53,937 bases of DNA from Lachnospiraceae bacterium (GCA_029062895.1 JAIDPF010000040.1:1-53937), one strand, 5' to 3'. Positions 1 to 8,237 are shown, counted from the first letter of the stretch. Notes: generated by a model not told the origin, from the letters alone. Translations and numbers: made by a program.

Positions 1-1
1 G

Positions 2-652
2 GTAGCAAGGCTGGTTGAGGATGAGGAAGAAATCGATCCCGCAGTGCTCATTGAGGAACAGGCAAAATTAAAAGAAGAAGCCGAGGCGGAGATTCAGGAG
101 ATGAAAGCCGAGGCGGAAAAAGAGATTGCGGAGTTGCGCGCGGCATCTTCCGAGAAGGGATATCAGGATGGATATGCCGAAGGGAAGCAGAAGGCGGAAG
201 AGGAATGCAGGGCGCATTATCAGAAACTGGAGCAGCAGCTGAAGACAAAAGAAAGAGAACTGGAAGACCGGTATCAAGAAAAGATGGATGAGCTGGAGCC
301 TGCGCTGGTGGATAAGTTGACCGATGTATATGAACATGTGCTGGGGATACGGCTGGAGGAAGAGAAGGAGAATATCCTTTTTTTAATCAACAGGTCCCTT
401 GCCTCTCTTGACAGCGGAAGAAATTATATCATCCATGTTTCGAAGGAAGATTATGAGGCGGCAAAAAACAGTAAGGCGCAGATTTCTGTAGAGACTGGTA
501 TGCCGGAGGATGATTTCGAGATCATTGCGGATGGTACGATGAAAAAAGGAGACTGCATGATCGAAAGTGATCTGGGTATCATGGACTGCGGACTGGGAAC
601 GCAGATGAAAATGCTGAAACGGCAGCTTAAGCTGCTTAGTTATAACGGGTAG
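2..652 (+). CDS. fliH: Flagellar export ATPase regulator FliH (5' partial)
   Basis: The reading frame is already open at base 2, so the true start lies upstream of the window. A GTG at 44 is only an internal candidate. The protein begins with a long Glu/Lys/Ala-rich coiled coil (first ~85 codons) and ends in a globular FliH/V-type-ATPase-E-like domain, as expected for the dimeric peripheral stalk that binds and restrains the FliI ATPase at the flagellar export gate. It is followed 51 nt later by fliI, the normal partner. The family assignment rests on this architecture and on operon position; the missing N-terminus cannot be judged. Confidence 0.88.
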   Translation, partial: VARLVEDEEEIDPAVLIEEQAKLKEEAEAEIQEMKAEAEKEIAELRAASSEKGYQDGYAEGKQKAEEECRAHYQKLEQQLKTKERELEDRYQEKMDELEPALVDKLTDVYEHVLGIRLEEEKENILFLINRSLASLDSGRNYIIHVSKEDYEAAKNSKAQISVETGMPEDDFEIIADGTMKKGDCMIESDLGIMDCGLGTQMKMLKRQLKLLSYNG

Positions 653-703
653 TTGGAAAGCTGACGGGAGGCACAAGAATACAGGATAGGCAGGTTGAGG
701 AGA

Positions 704-2017
704 ATGAGCGCTGTTTCCTTGGATAAATATGATCAGGCAGTTGGAAAGATCTATTTCAAGCGGCTGGGCAAGATCACTAACGTGGTGGGACTGACGCTGG
801 AGTCCGCCGGACCGGATGCGAAGATGGGCGATCTCTGCCGGATCTATACGGAACAGGATATGAATGCCGAAAATGCGATCTTAGCGGAGGTCGTTGGCTT
901 TAATAATAATAAAACATTGCTGATGCCATATGAAGCGACTGATGGAATCGGCTTGGGCTGTGTGGTAGAAAATATGGAGCATCCTTTATCCGTACAGGTA
1001 GGGGATGCTTTATTAGGACAGATTCTGGACGGTCTGGGAAGACCGATCAGCGAGTTTAAGTATGATTCGGAACAGGTATATCCGTTGGATGCACCGTCGC
1101 CGGATGCCATGACAAGAACGATCATCAATGAGGCTCTTTCGTTGGGCGTCAAGGCAGTAGATGGACTGATTACCATTGGCAAGGGACAGAGAATCGGAAT
1201 CTTTGCAGGTTCCGGTGTTGGTAAATCAACGCTGATGGGTATGTTCGCGCGAAATACGAAAGCGGATATCAATGTGATTGCATTAATTGGAGAGCGTGGC
1301 AGAGAGGTCAGGGAGTTTATCGAACGGGATCTTGGGGAAGAGGGTATGCGGCGTTCCGTGGTCGTGGTAGCAACCTCGGATAAACCTGCGCTGGAACGTA
1401 AGAAAGCAGCGCAGACAGCGACTGCCATTGCGGAATATTTTCGCGATAAGGGCAAGGATGTCCTTCTGATGATGGACAATCTAACCCGTTTTTCCATGGC
1501 GCAGAGAGAGATCGGTCTTGCCACCGGTGAGCCGCCGGTTACGAGGGGATATCCCCCCAGCGTATATTCGGAGATGCCTAAGCTTTTAGAGCGTGCGGGC
1601 AGAAATGACAAGGGCTCTATCACAGGACTGTATGCCGTGCTGGTAGATGGCGATGATTTCAACGAGCCGATTACGGATACGGCGCGAAGTATTCTGGACG
1701 GGCATATCATGCTTTCCAGAAAACTTGGACATAAGAATCATTATCCGGCGATCGACGTACTACAGTCGATCTCAAGATGTATGTCGATGGTCACCACAAA
1801 GGAGCACCGGCAGGCGGCGGCGAAGCTGAAGACGGTGCTGGCGACCTATCAGGAGGCAGAGGATCTGATCAATATCGGAGCATACAAGAAGGGATCCAAC
1901 GCAGGGATTGATTATGCCATTACGAAGATCGACGCGGTCAATGAATTTTTGATGCAGGATGTGGATACGAAGTTTACCTTTGAGGAATCGCTGGAACTGC
2001 TGAACTCACTTTTTTGA
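704..2017 (+). CDS. fliI: Flagellum-specific ATP synthase FliI
   Basis: The protein is the hexameric ATPase that energises flagellar type III export. It carries the Walker A motif GSGVGKST near residue 170, a Walker B stretch (DVLLMMDNLTRF) and the RxxGxxPxxxGYPPS-type segment (TGEPPVTRGYPPSVYS) typical of FliI/YscN rather than F1 ATPases. At 437 residues the length is normal. An in-frame TTG at 695 would add three residues (M-R-R). I prefer the ATG at 704, but spacing to the purine-rich leader does not settle it. It sits between fliH and fliJ, the standard export-ATPase trio. Confidence 0.96.
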   Translation: MSAVSLDKYDQAVGKIYFKRLGKITNVVGLTLESAGPDAKMGDLCRIYTEQDMNAENAILAEVVGFNNNKTLLMPYEATDGIGLGCVVENMEHPLSVQVGDALLGQILDGLGRPISEFKYDSEQVYPLDAPSPDAMTRTIINEALSLGVKAVDGLITIGKGQRIGIFAGSGVGKSTLMGMFARNTKADINVIALIGERGREVREFIERDLGEEGMRRSVVVVATSDKPALERKKAAQTATAIAEYFRDKGKDVLLMMDNLTRFSMAQREIGLATGEPPVTRGYPPSVYSEMPKLLERAGRNDKGSITGLYAVLVDGDDFNEPITDTARSILDGHIMLSRKLGHKNHYPAIDVLQSISRCMSMVTTKEHRQAAAKLKTVLATYQEAEDLINIGAYKKGSNAGIDYAITKIDAVNEFLMQDVDTKFTFEESLELLNSLF

Positions 2018-2055
2018 CCGTTACTGATTAGGAAAAAGGATAGCGAGGTTGCGGC

Positions 2056-2496
2056 ATGGCGAGATTTCGATACCGGATGCAGAATATACTGGATATCAAA
2101 TCCAAACTCGAAGAACAGGAGAAGAATAATTTCGCCGCGGCGCAGCGCAAACTGGCGGAGGAAGAAGAACTTTTAAAGACCGCCATTGGAAAGAGGGAAC
2201 GTCTGGCGGAAGAAGCAAGGCGGATGCGCGGCGAGACGCTCAATATACTGGAGCTGAAAGAAAATGAATATGCCAGAAAATATGCTGAGGAGCAAGTAAA
2301 AAAACAGCAGTTGAATGTGGTGGTCGCACAGAAGAATGTGGAGGTGGCCAGGCTCAAGATGCAGAAAGCGGTACAGGAAAGAAAAATCCATGATAAACTG
2401 AAGGAACATGCATTTGAGGAATTTCTGCAGGAAGAGAATGCGGCGGAGATCAAGGAGATTGATCAGCTTACCAGCTACACCCATGGAAAGAAATAA
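2056..2496 (+). CDS. fliJ: Flagellar export protein FliJ
   Basis: This is a 146-residue, highly charged, almost entirely alpha-helical coiled-coil protein directly after fliI, the usual place and size of FliJ. FliJ forms the central stalk of the export ATPase and couples it to the FlhA gate. Heptad-like patterns of Leu/Ala with Glu/Lys/Arg run through nearly the whole length (for example KLEEQEKNNFAAAQRKLAEE). There are no catalytic motifs and no membrane segment. The identification is by position and coiled-coil nature, since FliJ sequences are poorly conserved. Confidence 0.88.
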   Translation: MARFRYRMQNILDIKSKLEEQEKNNFAAAQRKLAEEEELLKTAIGKRERLAEEARRMRGETLNILELKENEYARKYAEEQVKKQQLNVVVAQKNVEVARLKMQKAVQERKIHDKLKEHAFEEFLQEENAAEIKEIDQLTSYTHGKK

Positions 2497-2525
2497 TTTT
2501 TTAGATACAATGAAAGGACATCGAT

Positions 2526-3380
2526 ATGGCTGACGATATCAAGGTCGAGAAGAAAAAAATACAGGCGGAACGAAAAAAATTAAAACAGGATCAGAAACGC
2601 CAGCAGAAGGAAGTAAAGAAAAGGGCGAAGGAACTTGCCGACCAGGAAGCGGAATTGGATGACGATGCGCCGGGCGGCGGTTTTTCCATGTTTATGGTCA
2701 CGCTATTCATCATTCTGATCTGGATCGCGATTTTGTGTATTCTGATCAAGCTGGATGTCGGCGGGATTGGAAGCAATGTCATGACGCCGATTTTAAAGGA
2801 TATCCCTGTAATCAACAAGATACTTCCGAAGGATCAGACCACGGAAATTGCTGATTTGGAGGGGCTGTACGGATACAGTTCGCTTCCTGACGCAGTGGAG
2901 CGGATTCGGGAGTTGGAGGTGCAGCTTTCCAGCGTTCAATCTTCCAATACGAACTATATGGCAGAAATCGAACAGCTAAAAGCGGAAGTGGCGCGGCTGC
3001 AGACCTTTGAAGATCAGCAGGTGGAATTTCAGAGGATCAAGACGGAATTTTACGAAGAGGTGATCTATACGGAAAATAGTCCCGGACCGGAAGCTTATCA
3101 GCAATATTACGAGAGCATCGATCCGACGACGGCGGAATATCTCTATCAGCAGGTGGTCCAGAACATGGAGGCGGATTCACGGCTCAAAGATCTTGCAGAT
3201 GGGTATGCGGCGATGGACGCGTCGGCGGCAGGAACTATTTTTGATACAGATGTCATGCAGGGCAATCTGCAGCTGGTGGCAGATATTTTATGGGCGATGG
3301 ACGCGGACGACCGCGGCAAAGTTCTTGCTGCAATGAAACCGGAAAATGCGGCAAGGGTGACGGCATTGATGAACCAGTAG
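2526..3380 (+). CDS. ylxF: MotE/YlxF-like flagellar membrane protein (MgtE_N-type C-terminus)
   Basis: The protein has 284 residues. A Lys/Glu-rich cytoplasmic helix (about 1-45) leads to one membrane segment (about 53-77), then a coiled coil (about 120-160) and a C-terminal helical region (about 195-284) resembling the MgtE N-terminal fold, with repeated blocks such as LADGYAAMDASAAG and LWAMDADDRGKVLAAMKPENAARV. In Bacillus the gene between fliJ and fliK is ylxF, and MotE proteins of this type act as chaperones for stator or switch components in other bacteria. The role here is inferred from position and architecture. The start ATG follows an AAAGGA ribosome-binding site. Confidence 0.75.
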   Translation: MADDIKVEKKKIQAERKKLKQDQKRQQKEVKKRAKELADQEAELDDDAPGGGFSMFMVTLFIILIWIAILCILIKLDVGGIGSNVMTPILKDIPVINKILPKDQTTEIADLEGLYGYSSLPDAVERIRELEVQLSSVQSSNTNYMAEIEQLKAEVARLQTFEDQQVEFQRIKTEFYEEVIYTENSPGPEAYQQYYESIDPTTAEYLYQQVVQNMEADSRLKDLADGYAAMDASAAGTIFDTDVMQGNLQLVADILWAMDADDRGKVLAAMKPENAARVTALMNQ

Positions 3381-3401
3381 GATGTTTTTGCTCTGAAAGG
3401 T

Positions 3402-3428
3402 TAAGAAATAGGATGATTCATCCGATAA
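3402..3428 (+). promoter_or_regulatory. Candidate sigma-D (sigma-28) promoter upstream of fliK
   Basis: The sequence TAAG (3402-3405), a 15-nt spacer, then TCCGATAA (3421-3428) is close to the flagellar sigma consensus TAAA-N15-GCCGATAA. It lies 39 nt upstream of the fliK start and inside the only sizeable gap (86 nt) between ylxF-like and fliK. It would let late hook genes be boosted by SigD, encoded about 23 kb downstream in the same operon. This is inferred from sequence only. Confidence 0.45.
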
Positions 3429-3466
3429 CTCTTACGTAATAAGATTTTTTGGAAAGGAGGAAGAGG

Positions 3467-4942
3467 ATGACATCAAAAGTAGAATTGGGCTTTATGATGG
3501 GAAATGTATTTCCGGCGGCCAATGCTTCCAAAAGTGGTCAGGACGCTCAGGATGCATTTCAGGGAATTATGACCAACATGGCCTCGGGCAGTATGACCGC
3601 AGGCAATATGACTGTAACTGGTCAGGATGCTCCTAAGGCGCAGGATTACCAGCCAAAGGAAACAGCAGCCGTAAAAGAATCGGCAGTGCAGCCCAAAGAA
3701 GCTGCAGAAAGCAGTATCTCTAATGAGAGACCGGCGGATACCGTAAAGGATACGGTAGACAGCGGACAGAAGGCGGAAGTAGTGGTTGATGAAGCTGCAG
3801 TCAGTGAAGTTGAGGAAGAGATCCTTACACAGACGGCAGAGGAACTGGATGTCACGGTAGAGGAACTGGAAGAGATTCTGGCGCAGATGGGTCTGACTGC
3901 ATGGGATCTGCTGGAACCGGAGAATGTTTCAGCGCTTGTTGTACAGGTGTTGGGTGACGGCGATAAGATGTCTCTTGTTACGGATGAGAATCTTTCACAA
4001 ACAGTGCTTGATCTGAATGCATCCATGAAGGAGATTGGCGGGGAACTTGCCGAAAAGCTTGGTGTGGATGAGACGGACATAAAGGCTGTCTTAGACGAGA
4101 TACAGAGCGAGATACAGGATGTGGAACCCGTGATGCCGTTGCAGAAAACAGAAACGGCAGGAATGGCGCCGATCGTCAATGAGACGCCTGTGGCAGAAGA
4201 ACAGACCGAACATATCGAGGTAGAAACCGTTGGAGAGGTACAGGCTGTCAATGAACAGGTTCCTGCGGATACTACACAGGAGAATGGCGGCGGTTCGTCA
4301 TCAGATGCCCAGACCAGACAGCGAGATTTTGGCTTGGGACGTATGGAGAATACGGCAGCGCGGCGGCAGACGGTTAGAGAAGATCAGATCGGGGCATTTC
4401 AGCAGACAGTGGTGGATACGCCGGTGATACAGGATATGGCGCTGGAAGCAGCAAGAGAGCTGATGGGAAGCAGCCCGACAGAGATCATCAATCAGATCAA
4501 TGCCTATATTAGGCAGAATGCTGCAACACAAATTACGGAGTGGCAGATGCAGCTGAATCCCGAACATCTTGGAACGGTCGGTTTGAACGTTACTGCAAAG
4601 GAAGGTACCGTGACCGCACAATTTACGACGCAGAATGAAGCGGTAAAAGCCGTGATGGAAGCGCAGGTCATGATATTAAAAGAGAATCTGGAGCAGCAGG
4701 GAATCAAGGTAGAGGCTGTGGAAGTTACCGTGGCGAGCCACGAATTTGAACAGAACCTGCAGCAGGGGGATGACTCCAACCGACAGATGGAAGAGGAGCA
4801 GGAAAATCTCAGAAAGGCTACGAGAAAGATTGACCTGGGAGCGTTTGCTTCACCGGAAGATCTGGAAGCGCTGGACGAAGCAGAACAGGTAACTGTGGAG
4901 ATGATGCAGGCGGACGGCAACATGATGGATTATAAAGTATAA
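3467..4942 (+). CDS. fliK: Flagellar hook-length control protein FliK
   Basis: The protein has 491 residues: a long low-complexity Gln/Glu/Val/Ala-rich N-terminal ruler region and a conserved C-terminal hook-length domain (about residues 340-440, with EWQMQLNPEHLGTVGLNV and a following beta/helix pattern). FliK measures hook length and switches export specificity through FlhB. The start chosen is the ATG at 3467, six bases after a strong AAGGAGG at 3454-3460. The frame extends six codons upstream to a TTG at 3449, but that would place the ribosome-binding site inside the gene. flgD follows, as in Bacillus. Confidence 0.93.
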   Translation: MTSKVELGFMMGNVFPAANASKSGQDAQDAFQGIMTNMASGSMTAGNMTVTGQDAPKAQDYQPKETAAVKESAVQPKEAAESSISNERPADTVKDTVDSGQKAEVVVDEAAVSEVEEEILTQTAEELDVTVEELEEILAQMGLTAWDLLEPENVSALVVQVLGDGDKMSLVTDENLSQTVLDLNASMKEIGGELAEKLGVDETDIKAVLDEIQSEIQDVEPVMPLQKTETAGMAPIVNETPVAEEQTEHIEVETVGEVQAVNEQVPADTTQENGGGSSSDAQTRQRDFGLGRMENTAARRQTVREDQIGAFQQTVVDTPVIQDMALEAARELMGSSPTEIINQINAYIRQNAATQITEWQMQLNPEHLGTVGLNVTAKEGTVTAQFTTQNEAVKAVMEAQVMILKENLEQQGIKVEAVEVTVASHEFEQNLQQGDDSNRQMEEEQENLRKATRKIDLGAFASPEDLEALDEAEQVTVEMMQADGNMMDYKV

Positions 4943-4968
4943 GTATTCGGAAAGGAGAATCAAAGCTT

Positions 4969-5706
4969 ATGAGCGATCTTATAGCACAGTTTAAGGATGG
5001 CGAATTTGTTTCAGGGGTAAATACCTCATCAAGCAAGACAAAGGAAAAGAATAATTCCGGAATGGACTCCGATGCTTTTTTGACATTATTAGTAGCAGAG
5101 ATGCAGAATCAGGATCCGCTGGAGCCGACATCCAATACGGAGTGGGTAAGCCAGTACGCAACATTTACAGAGGTAGCTGAGATTCAGGCAATCGGCGAAA
5201 AGATGGGCACCGTACAGGCGCAGGGACTGGTCGGTAAGCAGGTCATCATGAAAGTAGAAAACTCGGTCGGCGAGACAGAGTATATACAGGGTAGAGTTGA
5301 TTATGTGGAATATCAGGGAGATAAAGCATTTCTTTCTATCGGCGGCAATAAGTATCCGATTGATAAACTGGATACGATCGCAGATGATGAATATCTGGAA
5401 GCTATGGAAATGCTGACAAATATCACGGATGGTCTAAAGAAATTGCCGGATATTGACGATATAACTCTTGAACATCAAGACACGATCACCGGACTTGCAA
5501 GAATTATCAACGGCATGAGCGATTATCAGTTCTCATTTGTGCCGGAAGAAACGTTTAACCTGATCGAAAAATACGCAGCAAAGCTGCAGGAACTCATCGC
5601 TCAGAAAAATAGCACGGAGGCTGGGGAAAATGACAAAAATGACACAAACGATGCAGGTGATGCAGACGATGCAGACGATGCAAACAAGAGAGTCGATACA
5701 GAATAA
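4969..5706 (+). CDS. flgD: Flagellar hook capping protein FlgD
   Basis: FlgD is the scaffold cap that permits hook subunit (FlgE) polymerisation. The N-terminal FlgD signature is clear: DAFLTLLVAEMQNQDPLEPTSN followed by a W-V-x-Q-Y-A block (residues about 36-65). A beta-rich middle (about 80-135) follows. This 245-residue form carries an extra helical C-terminal portion ending in a strongly acidic tail (repeated D-A-D-D). The last 77 nt overlap the next gene in another frame. The start ATG follows AAAGGAG. Confidence 0.93.
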   Translation: MSDLIAQFKDGEFVSGVNTSSSKTKEKNNSGMDSDAFLTLLVAEMQNQDPLEPTSNTEWVSQYATFTEVAEIQAIGEKMGTVQAQGLVGKQVIMKVENSVGETEYIQGRVDYVEYQGDKAFLSIGGNKYPIDKLDTIADDEYLEAMEMLTNITDGLKKLPDIDDITLEHQDTITGLARIINGMSDYQFSFVPEETFNLIEKYAAKLQELIAQKNSTEAGENDKNDTNDAGDADDADDANKRVDTE

Positions 5707-6091
5707 TTATTTTCCGCATGTAACAAACGGCTATCGTCCGGTTGGCATGGATGCCCCAGGAAACCGGGATGGCAGCAAGGCAGTAAACTTTCAGGAGATC
5801 CTTGGACAGAAAGCGGAAGAGACAAAAGCGGCGGAAAGCACGCTGAAGTTTTCCAAGCATGCGGCAGGGAGACTGGAAGAAAGAAACATTGAACTTTCTG
5901 AGACACAGCTGGAGCGGCTGCAGGAAGGTACGGTAAAGGCGGGAGAAAAGGGGATCAATGAATCTCTGGTACTGATGGATCAGTTCGCGTTTATCGTCAA
6001 CATTCCGGGCAATACCGTGATTACGGCGATGGATCAGACGGAAACAGATCAAAACATATTTACAAACATTGATGGAGCAGTAATCGTATAG
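5630..6091 (+). CDS. Flagellar operon protein of the TIGR02530 type
   Basis: This 153-residue protein is of the family found after flgD in clostridial flagellar operons. The core (about 65-150) has the pattern FSKHAAGRLEERNIELSE, then a T-V-K-A-G-E-K-G-I block and a V-I-T-A-M-D block. It is probably cytosolic and related to hook assembly; its biochemical role is unknown. The ATG at 5630 has GGAGG at 5616-5620, so translation starts inside flgD and the first ~25 codons (a run of M-Q-T/M-Q-V units) are read from the flgD acidic tail in a shifted frame. Several in-frame ATGs in that run could also serve as starts. Confidence 0.8.
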   Translation: MTKMTQTMQVMQTMQTMQTRESIQNNYFPHVTNGYRPVGMDAPGNRDGSKAVNFQEILGQKAEETKAAESTLKFSKHAAGRLEERNIELSETQLERLQEGTVKAGEKGINESLVLMDQFAFIVNIPGNTVITAMDQTETDQNIFTNIDGAVIV

Positions 6092-6148
6092 CCGGACCAT
6101 ACAGGAGGCTTTGCCCCGCGACTGACAGAACGGGGCGCCTTACCGGCT
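6090..6148 (+). repeat. Three-tier nested hairpin upstream of flgE
   Basis: Three inverted pairs nest in order: AGCCGG (6090-6095) with CCGGCT (6143-6148), AGGC (6106-6109) with GCCT (6137-6140), and GCCCCG (6113-6118) with CGGGGC (6131-6136). The loop is 6119-6130. The structure starts on the stop codon of the preceding gene and ends 8 nt before the AAAAGGAGGG ribosome-binding site of flgE. No T-tract follows, so it is not a classic terminator. A role in mRNA processing or stability, or in setting hook protein yield, is possible. Confidence 0.6.
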
Positions 6149-6175
6149 CCATCCGTAAAAGGAGGGCACTTAATT

Positions 6176-7933
6176 ATGATGAGATCACTCTTTTCTGGTG
6201 TAGCAGGTCTGAAGACACACCAGATCAAAATGGACGTTATTGGTAACAATATTGCCAATGTCAACACGGTGGGATATAAGTCCCAGTCGATCGTATTTAC
6301 GGAATTGATGTATCAGACGACACAGAGGGCATCAGGACCCAACGACGATACCGGAAAAGCCGGTATGAACGCAAAGCAGATCGGTCTTGGCGTAATGTCT
6401 GGCGCGATCAATACGGCGGTGACGCAGGAGGGTTCCACGCAGAATACCGGCAACGCATTTGACGTCAGGATCACGGGAGAGTCATTTTTCGTTGTCAGCA
6501 ACGGAAGCGGTTACAACTTTACCAGAGACGGTTCCTTTTATGTGGATGCCGCAGGTAATCTCGCCATGAGTTCTACCGGTTACAATGTTATGGGCTGGCT
6601 GCCGGATCCCATCACAGGAAATATCGTGCAGGATACGGTACAGAGACTGCAGATCCTCTCTGCTGAGAATCTTACCAGCAACCCGCAGGCAACGGAAAAA
6701 GCGCGTTTTACCGGAATTATCGATAGAAACGATACAAATGTTCTTTCCGCAACCGGCAAGGCGATGAATTTCTCTTTCTATGATAACTTAGGTTATACCT
6801 ACAATGCCAGATTTAAGCTCAAGGCAACGGATGAGAAGGGTATCTATATCCTGACTCTGGACGATGTTCTGCAGGGCAAGGAATCAATCTTGGATGAGTT
6901 TGATGCCAGCATTTTCACAGGCACTAATACGGAAGGCAGTCCTGTTAATGCTGCCAAAAAGAACAGCTATAGCACCATGGATGGATATACATTGGATCCT
7001 GCTACAGGTTACATCACGGTGGCAGATCCTAACGGCGGTACAGACACAACGGAACTTAGGCCAGCCGATATCTTTAATACAGATGGCACTGTGAAAAACG
7101 GTCAGGAGGAGAATGCCAACGAATATGCTGCAGCCTTTGGATTTACCAGTTATAAAGATTTGCTGGCGCTGACGGTGGATGAAAATACAGGTACTGCTAC
7201 AGACCCTATTATGTCCCCGACGAGGATTTTGTCAGTGCTGCTGAAGAACCCTCCGACATATATGAACGAAGCTGGTGATACGGTGAATCTGTTTGAGGGT
7301 GGCACGCTGAATGTAGATGGTTTTGCCACGGATGCAGGAACAAGCGTTAAACTGACATATGATGCAGAGAAGGGAACCTTTGTCGGTCTGAACGGGTCCA
7401 CCAACCTCAAGGAGTTTAACTTCATGCTTACGCCGAAGGATGCAACGGCTAAGAATCCGTTTAAACAGATTGCAATGGATCTGTCGGCGTCATTGAACCT
7501 TAATAACGAGAAAACCTCAACTATTTCCCCGACTTATGGCGATAAGGACGGAAACGGTGCAGGATGTGCGCTTGGTAAGATGACCGGCGTATCGATTCAG
7601 AATGACGGAAAGATTTATGGAGCGTATGACAATGGTCAGACAAAGCTTTTGGGACAGATCGCGGTTGCCAATTTTGCCAATGCAGCAGGTCTGGAAAAAA
7701 CAGGAGATAACCTTTATCAGGCGACCTTGAACTCTGGTGAGTTTGACGGTATCGGCGTAGATGTATCGTCGGATGGCGGTTCGATCAGAAGCGGAGTTTT
7801 GGAAATGAGTAACGTTGACCTTTCTACGGAATTTACCGAGCTGATCACGACTCAGAGAGGCTTCCAGGCGAATAGCCGAATCATTACAGTATCCGATACG
7901 CTGTTGGAAGAACTTGTAAACTTAAAGAGATAG
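6176..7933 (+). CDS. flgE: Flagellar hook protein FlgE
   Basis: FlgE is the structural subunit of the hook. The N-terminal rod/hook signature (FSGVAGLKTHQIKMDVIGNN, then IANVNTVGYKS) and the C-terminal coiled-coil signature (ELITTQRGFQANSRIITVSD, then TLLEELVNLKR) pair to form the D0/D1 core. At 585 residues it is longer than many hook proteins; the extra length lies in the surface-exposed middle (about 210-440), rich in Thr/Asn/Gly. A strong AAAAGGAGGG lies 9 nt before the ATG at 6176, with a second ATG at 6179. It is the cargo of FlgD. Confidence 0.94.
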   Translation: MMRSLFSGVAGLKTHQIKMDVIGNNIANVNTVGYKSQSIVFTELMYQTTQRASGPNDDTGKAGMNAKQIGLGVMSGAINTAVTQEGSTQNTGNAFDVRITGESFFVVSNGSGYNFTRDGSFYVDAAGNLAMSSTGYNVMGWLPDPITGNIVQDTVQRLQILSAENLTSNPQATEKARFTGIIDRNDTNVLSATGKAMNFSFYDNLGYTYNARFKLKATDEKGIYILTLDDVLQGKESILDEFDASIFTGTNTEGSPVNAAKKNSYSTMDGYTLDPATGYITVADPNGGTDTTELRPADIFNTDGTVKNGQEENANEYAAAFGFTSYKDLLALTVDENTGTATDPIMSPTRILSVLLKNPPTYMNEAGDTVNLFEGGTLNVDGFATDAGTSVKLTYDAEKGTFVGLNGSTNLKEFNFMLTPKDATAKNPFKQIAMDLSASLNLNNEKTSTISPTYGDKDGNGAGCALGKMTGVSIQNDGKIYGAYDNGQTKLLGQIAVANFANAAGLEKTGDNLYQATLNSGEFDGIGVDVSSDGGSIRSGVLEMSNVDLSTEFTELITTQRGFQANSRIITVSDTLLEELVNLKR

Positions 7934-7934
7934 C

Positions 7935-7963
7935 TTGAAAAATGTTTCATAAAGTTTTATAAT
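7935..7963 (+). promoter_or_regulatory. Sigma-A promoter for flbD-motAB
   Basis: TTGAAA (7935-7940), a 17-nt spacer and TATAAT (7958-7963) form a near-consensus vegetative promoter beginning one base after the flgE stop codon. It would give flbD, motA and motB expression independent of the upstream operon promoter. Transcription would start near 7970, inside the following hairpin. Confidence 0.7.
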
Positions 7964-8000
7964 GGTTTGCGTGGTGTTTTAATACCGCGCAAGCCTTTTG
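7964..8000 (+). terminator. Terminator-like hairpin after flgE, overlapping the promoter start site
   Basis: A 12-bp stem pairs 7964-7975 with 7984-7995 (two G-T wobbles) around an 8-nt loop and is followed by TTTTG. It could terminate or attenuate flgE transcripts, or shape the 5' end of the flbD message that starts nearby. The T-run is short, so strength is uncertain. Confidence 0.5.
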
Positions 8001-8025
8001 TGTGATTTTGTGTGGAGGTGATTTT

Positions 8026-8223
8026 ATTATAGAGGTAACCAAACTGAACGGAAGTAAGATTTTGATCAATTCCGATCTCATAGAAACAGTGGAGGAAACA
8101 CCTGATACAGTGGTTTCTTTGACGACAGGGAAAAAACTTCTTGTAAAAGAAAGTAGACAAGAAGTGAAAAATCTAGTAAAATCATTTAGAAGGGAAATTT
8201 TTGCGATACATAATGCAGAATAA
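8026..8223 (+). CDS. flbD: FlbD/SwrD flagellar protein with a probable AUU start codon
   Basis: This is a 65-residue protein of the FlbD (Bacillus SwrD/YlzI) family, with the family opening I-E-V-T-K-L-N-G followed by ILINSDLIETVEETPDT and a TTGKKLLVKES block. SwrD raises flagellar torque through the stator in Bacillus, and here motA follows 14 nt later. No ATG exists in frame. The Shine-Dalgarno GGAGGTGAT (8014-8022) is an almost full anti-16S match and sits 7 nt before an ATT at 8026, giving the exact family N-terminus. GTG (8002) and TTG (8008) in frame would lie upstream of, or overlap, the Shine-Dalgarno. Confidence 0.85.
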   Translation: MIEVTKLNGSKILINSDLIETVEETPDTVVSLTTGKKLLVKESRQEVKNLVKSFRREIFAIHNAE

Positions 8224-8237
8224 AGGGTACATGTGAT

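Noticed and set aside
844-1710. Long minus-strand open frame opposite fliI (288 codons)
   Set aside because: It is the mirror of a strongly coding + strand gene, has a Ser/Pro/Ile-rich composition typical of antisense frames, no ribosome-binding site and no recognisable domain. The same applies to other minus-strand frames across the window.
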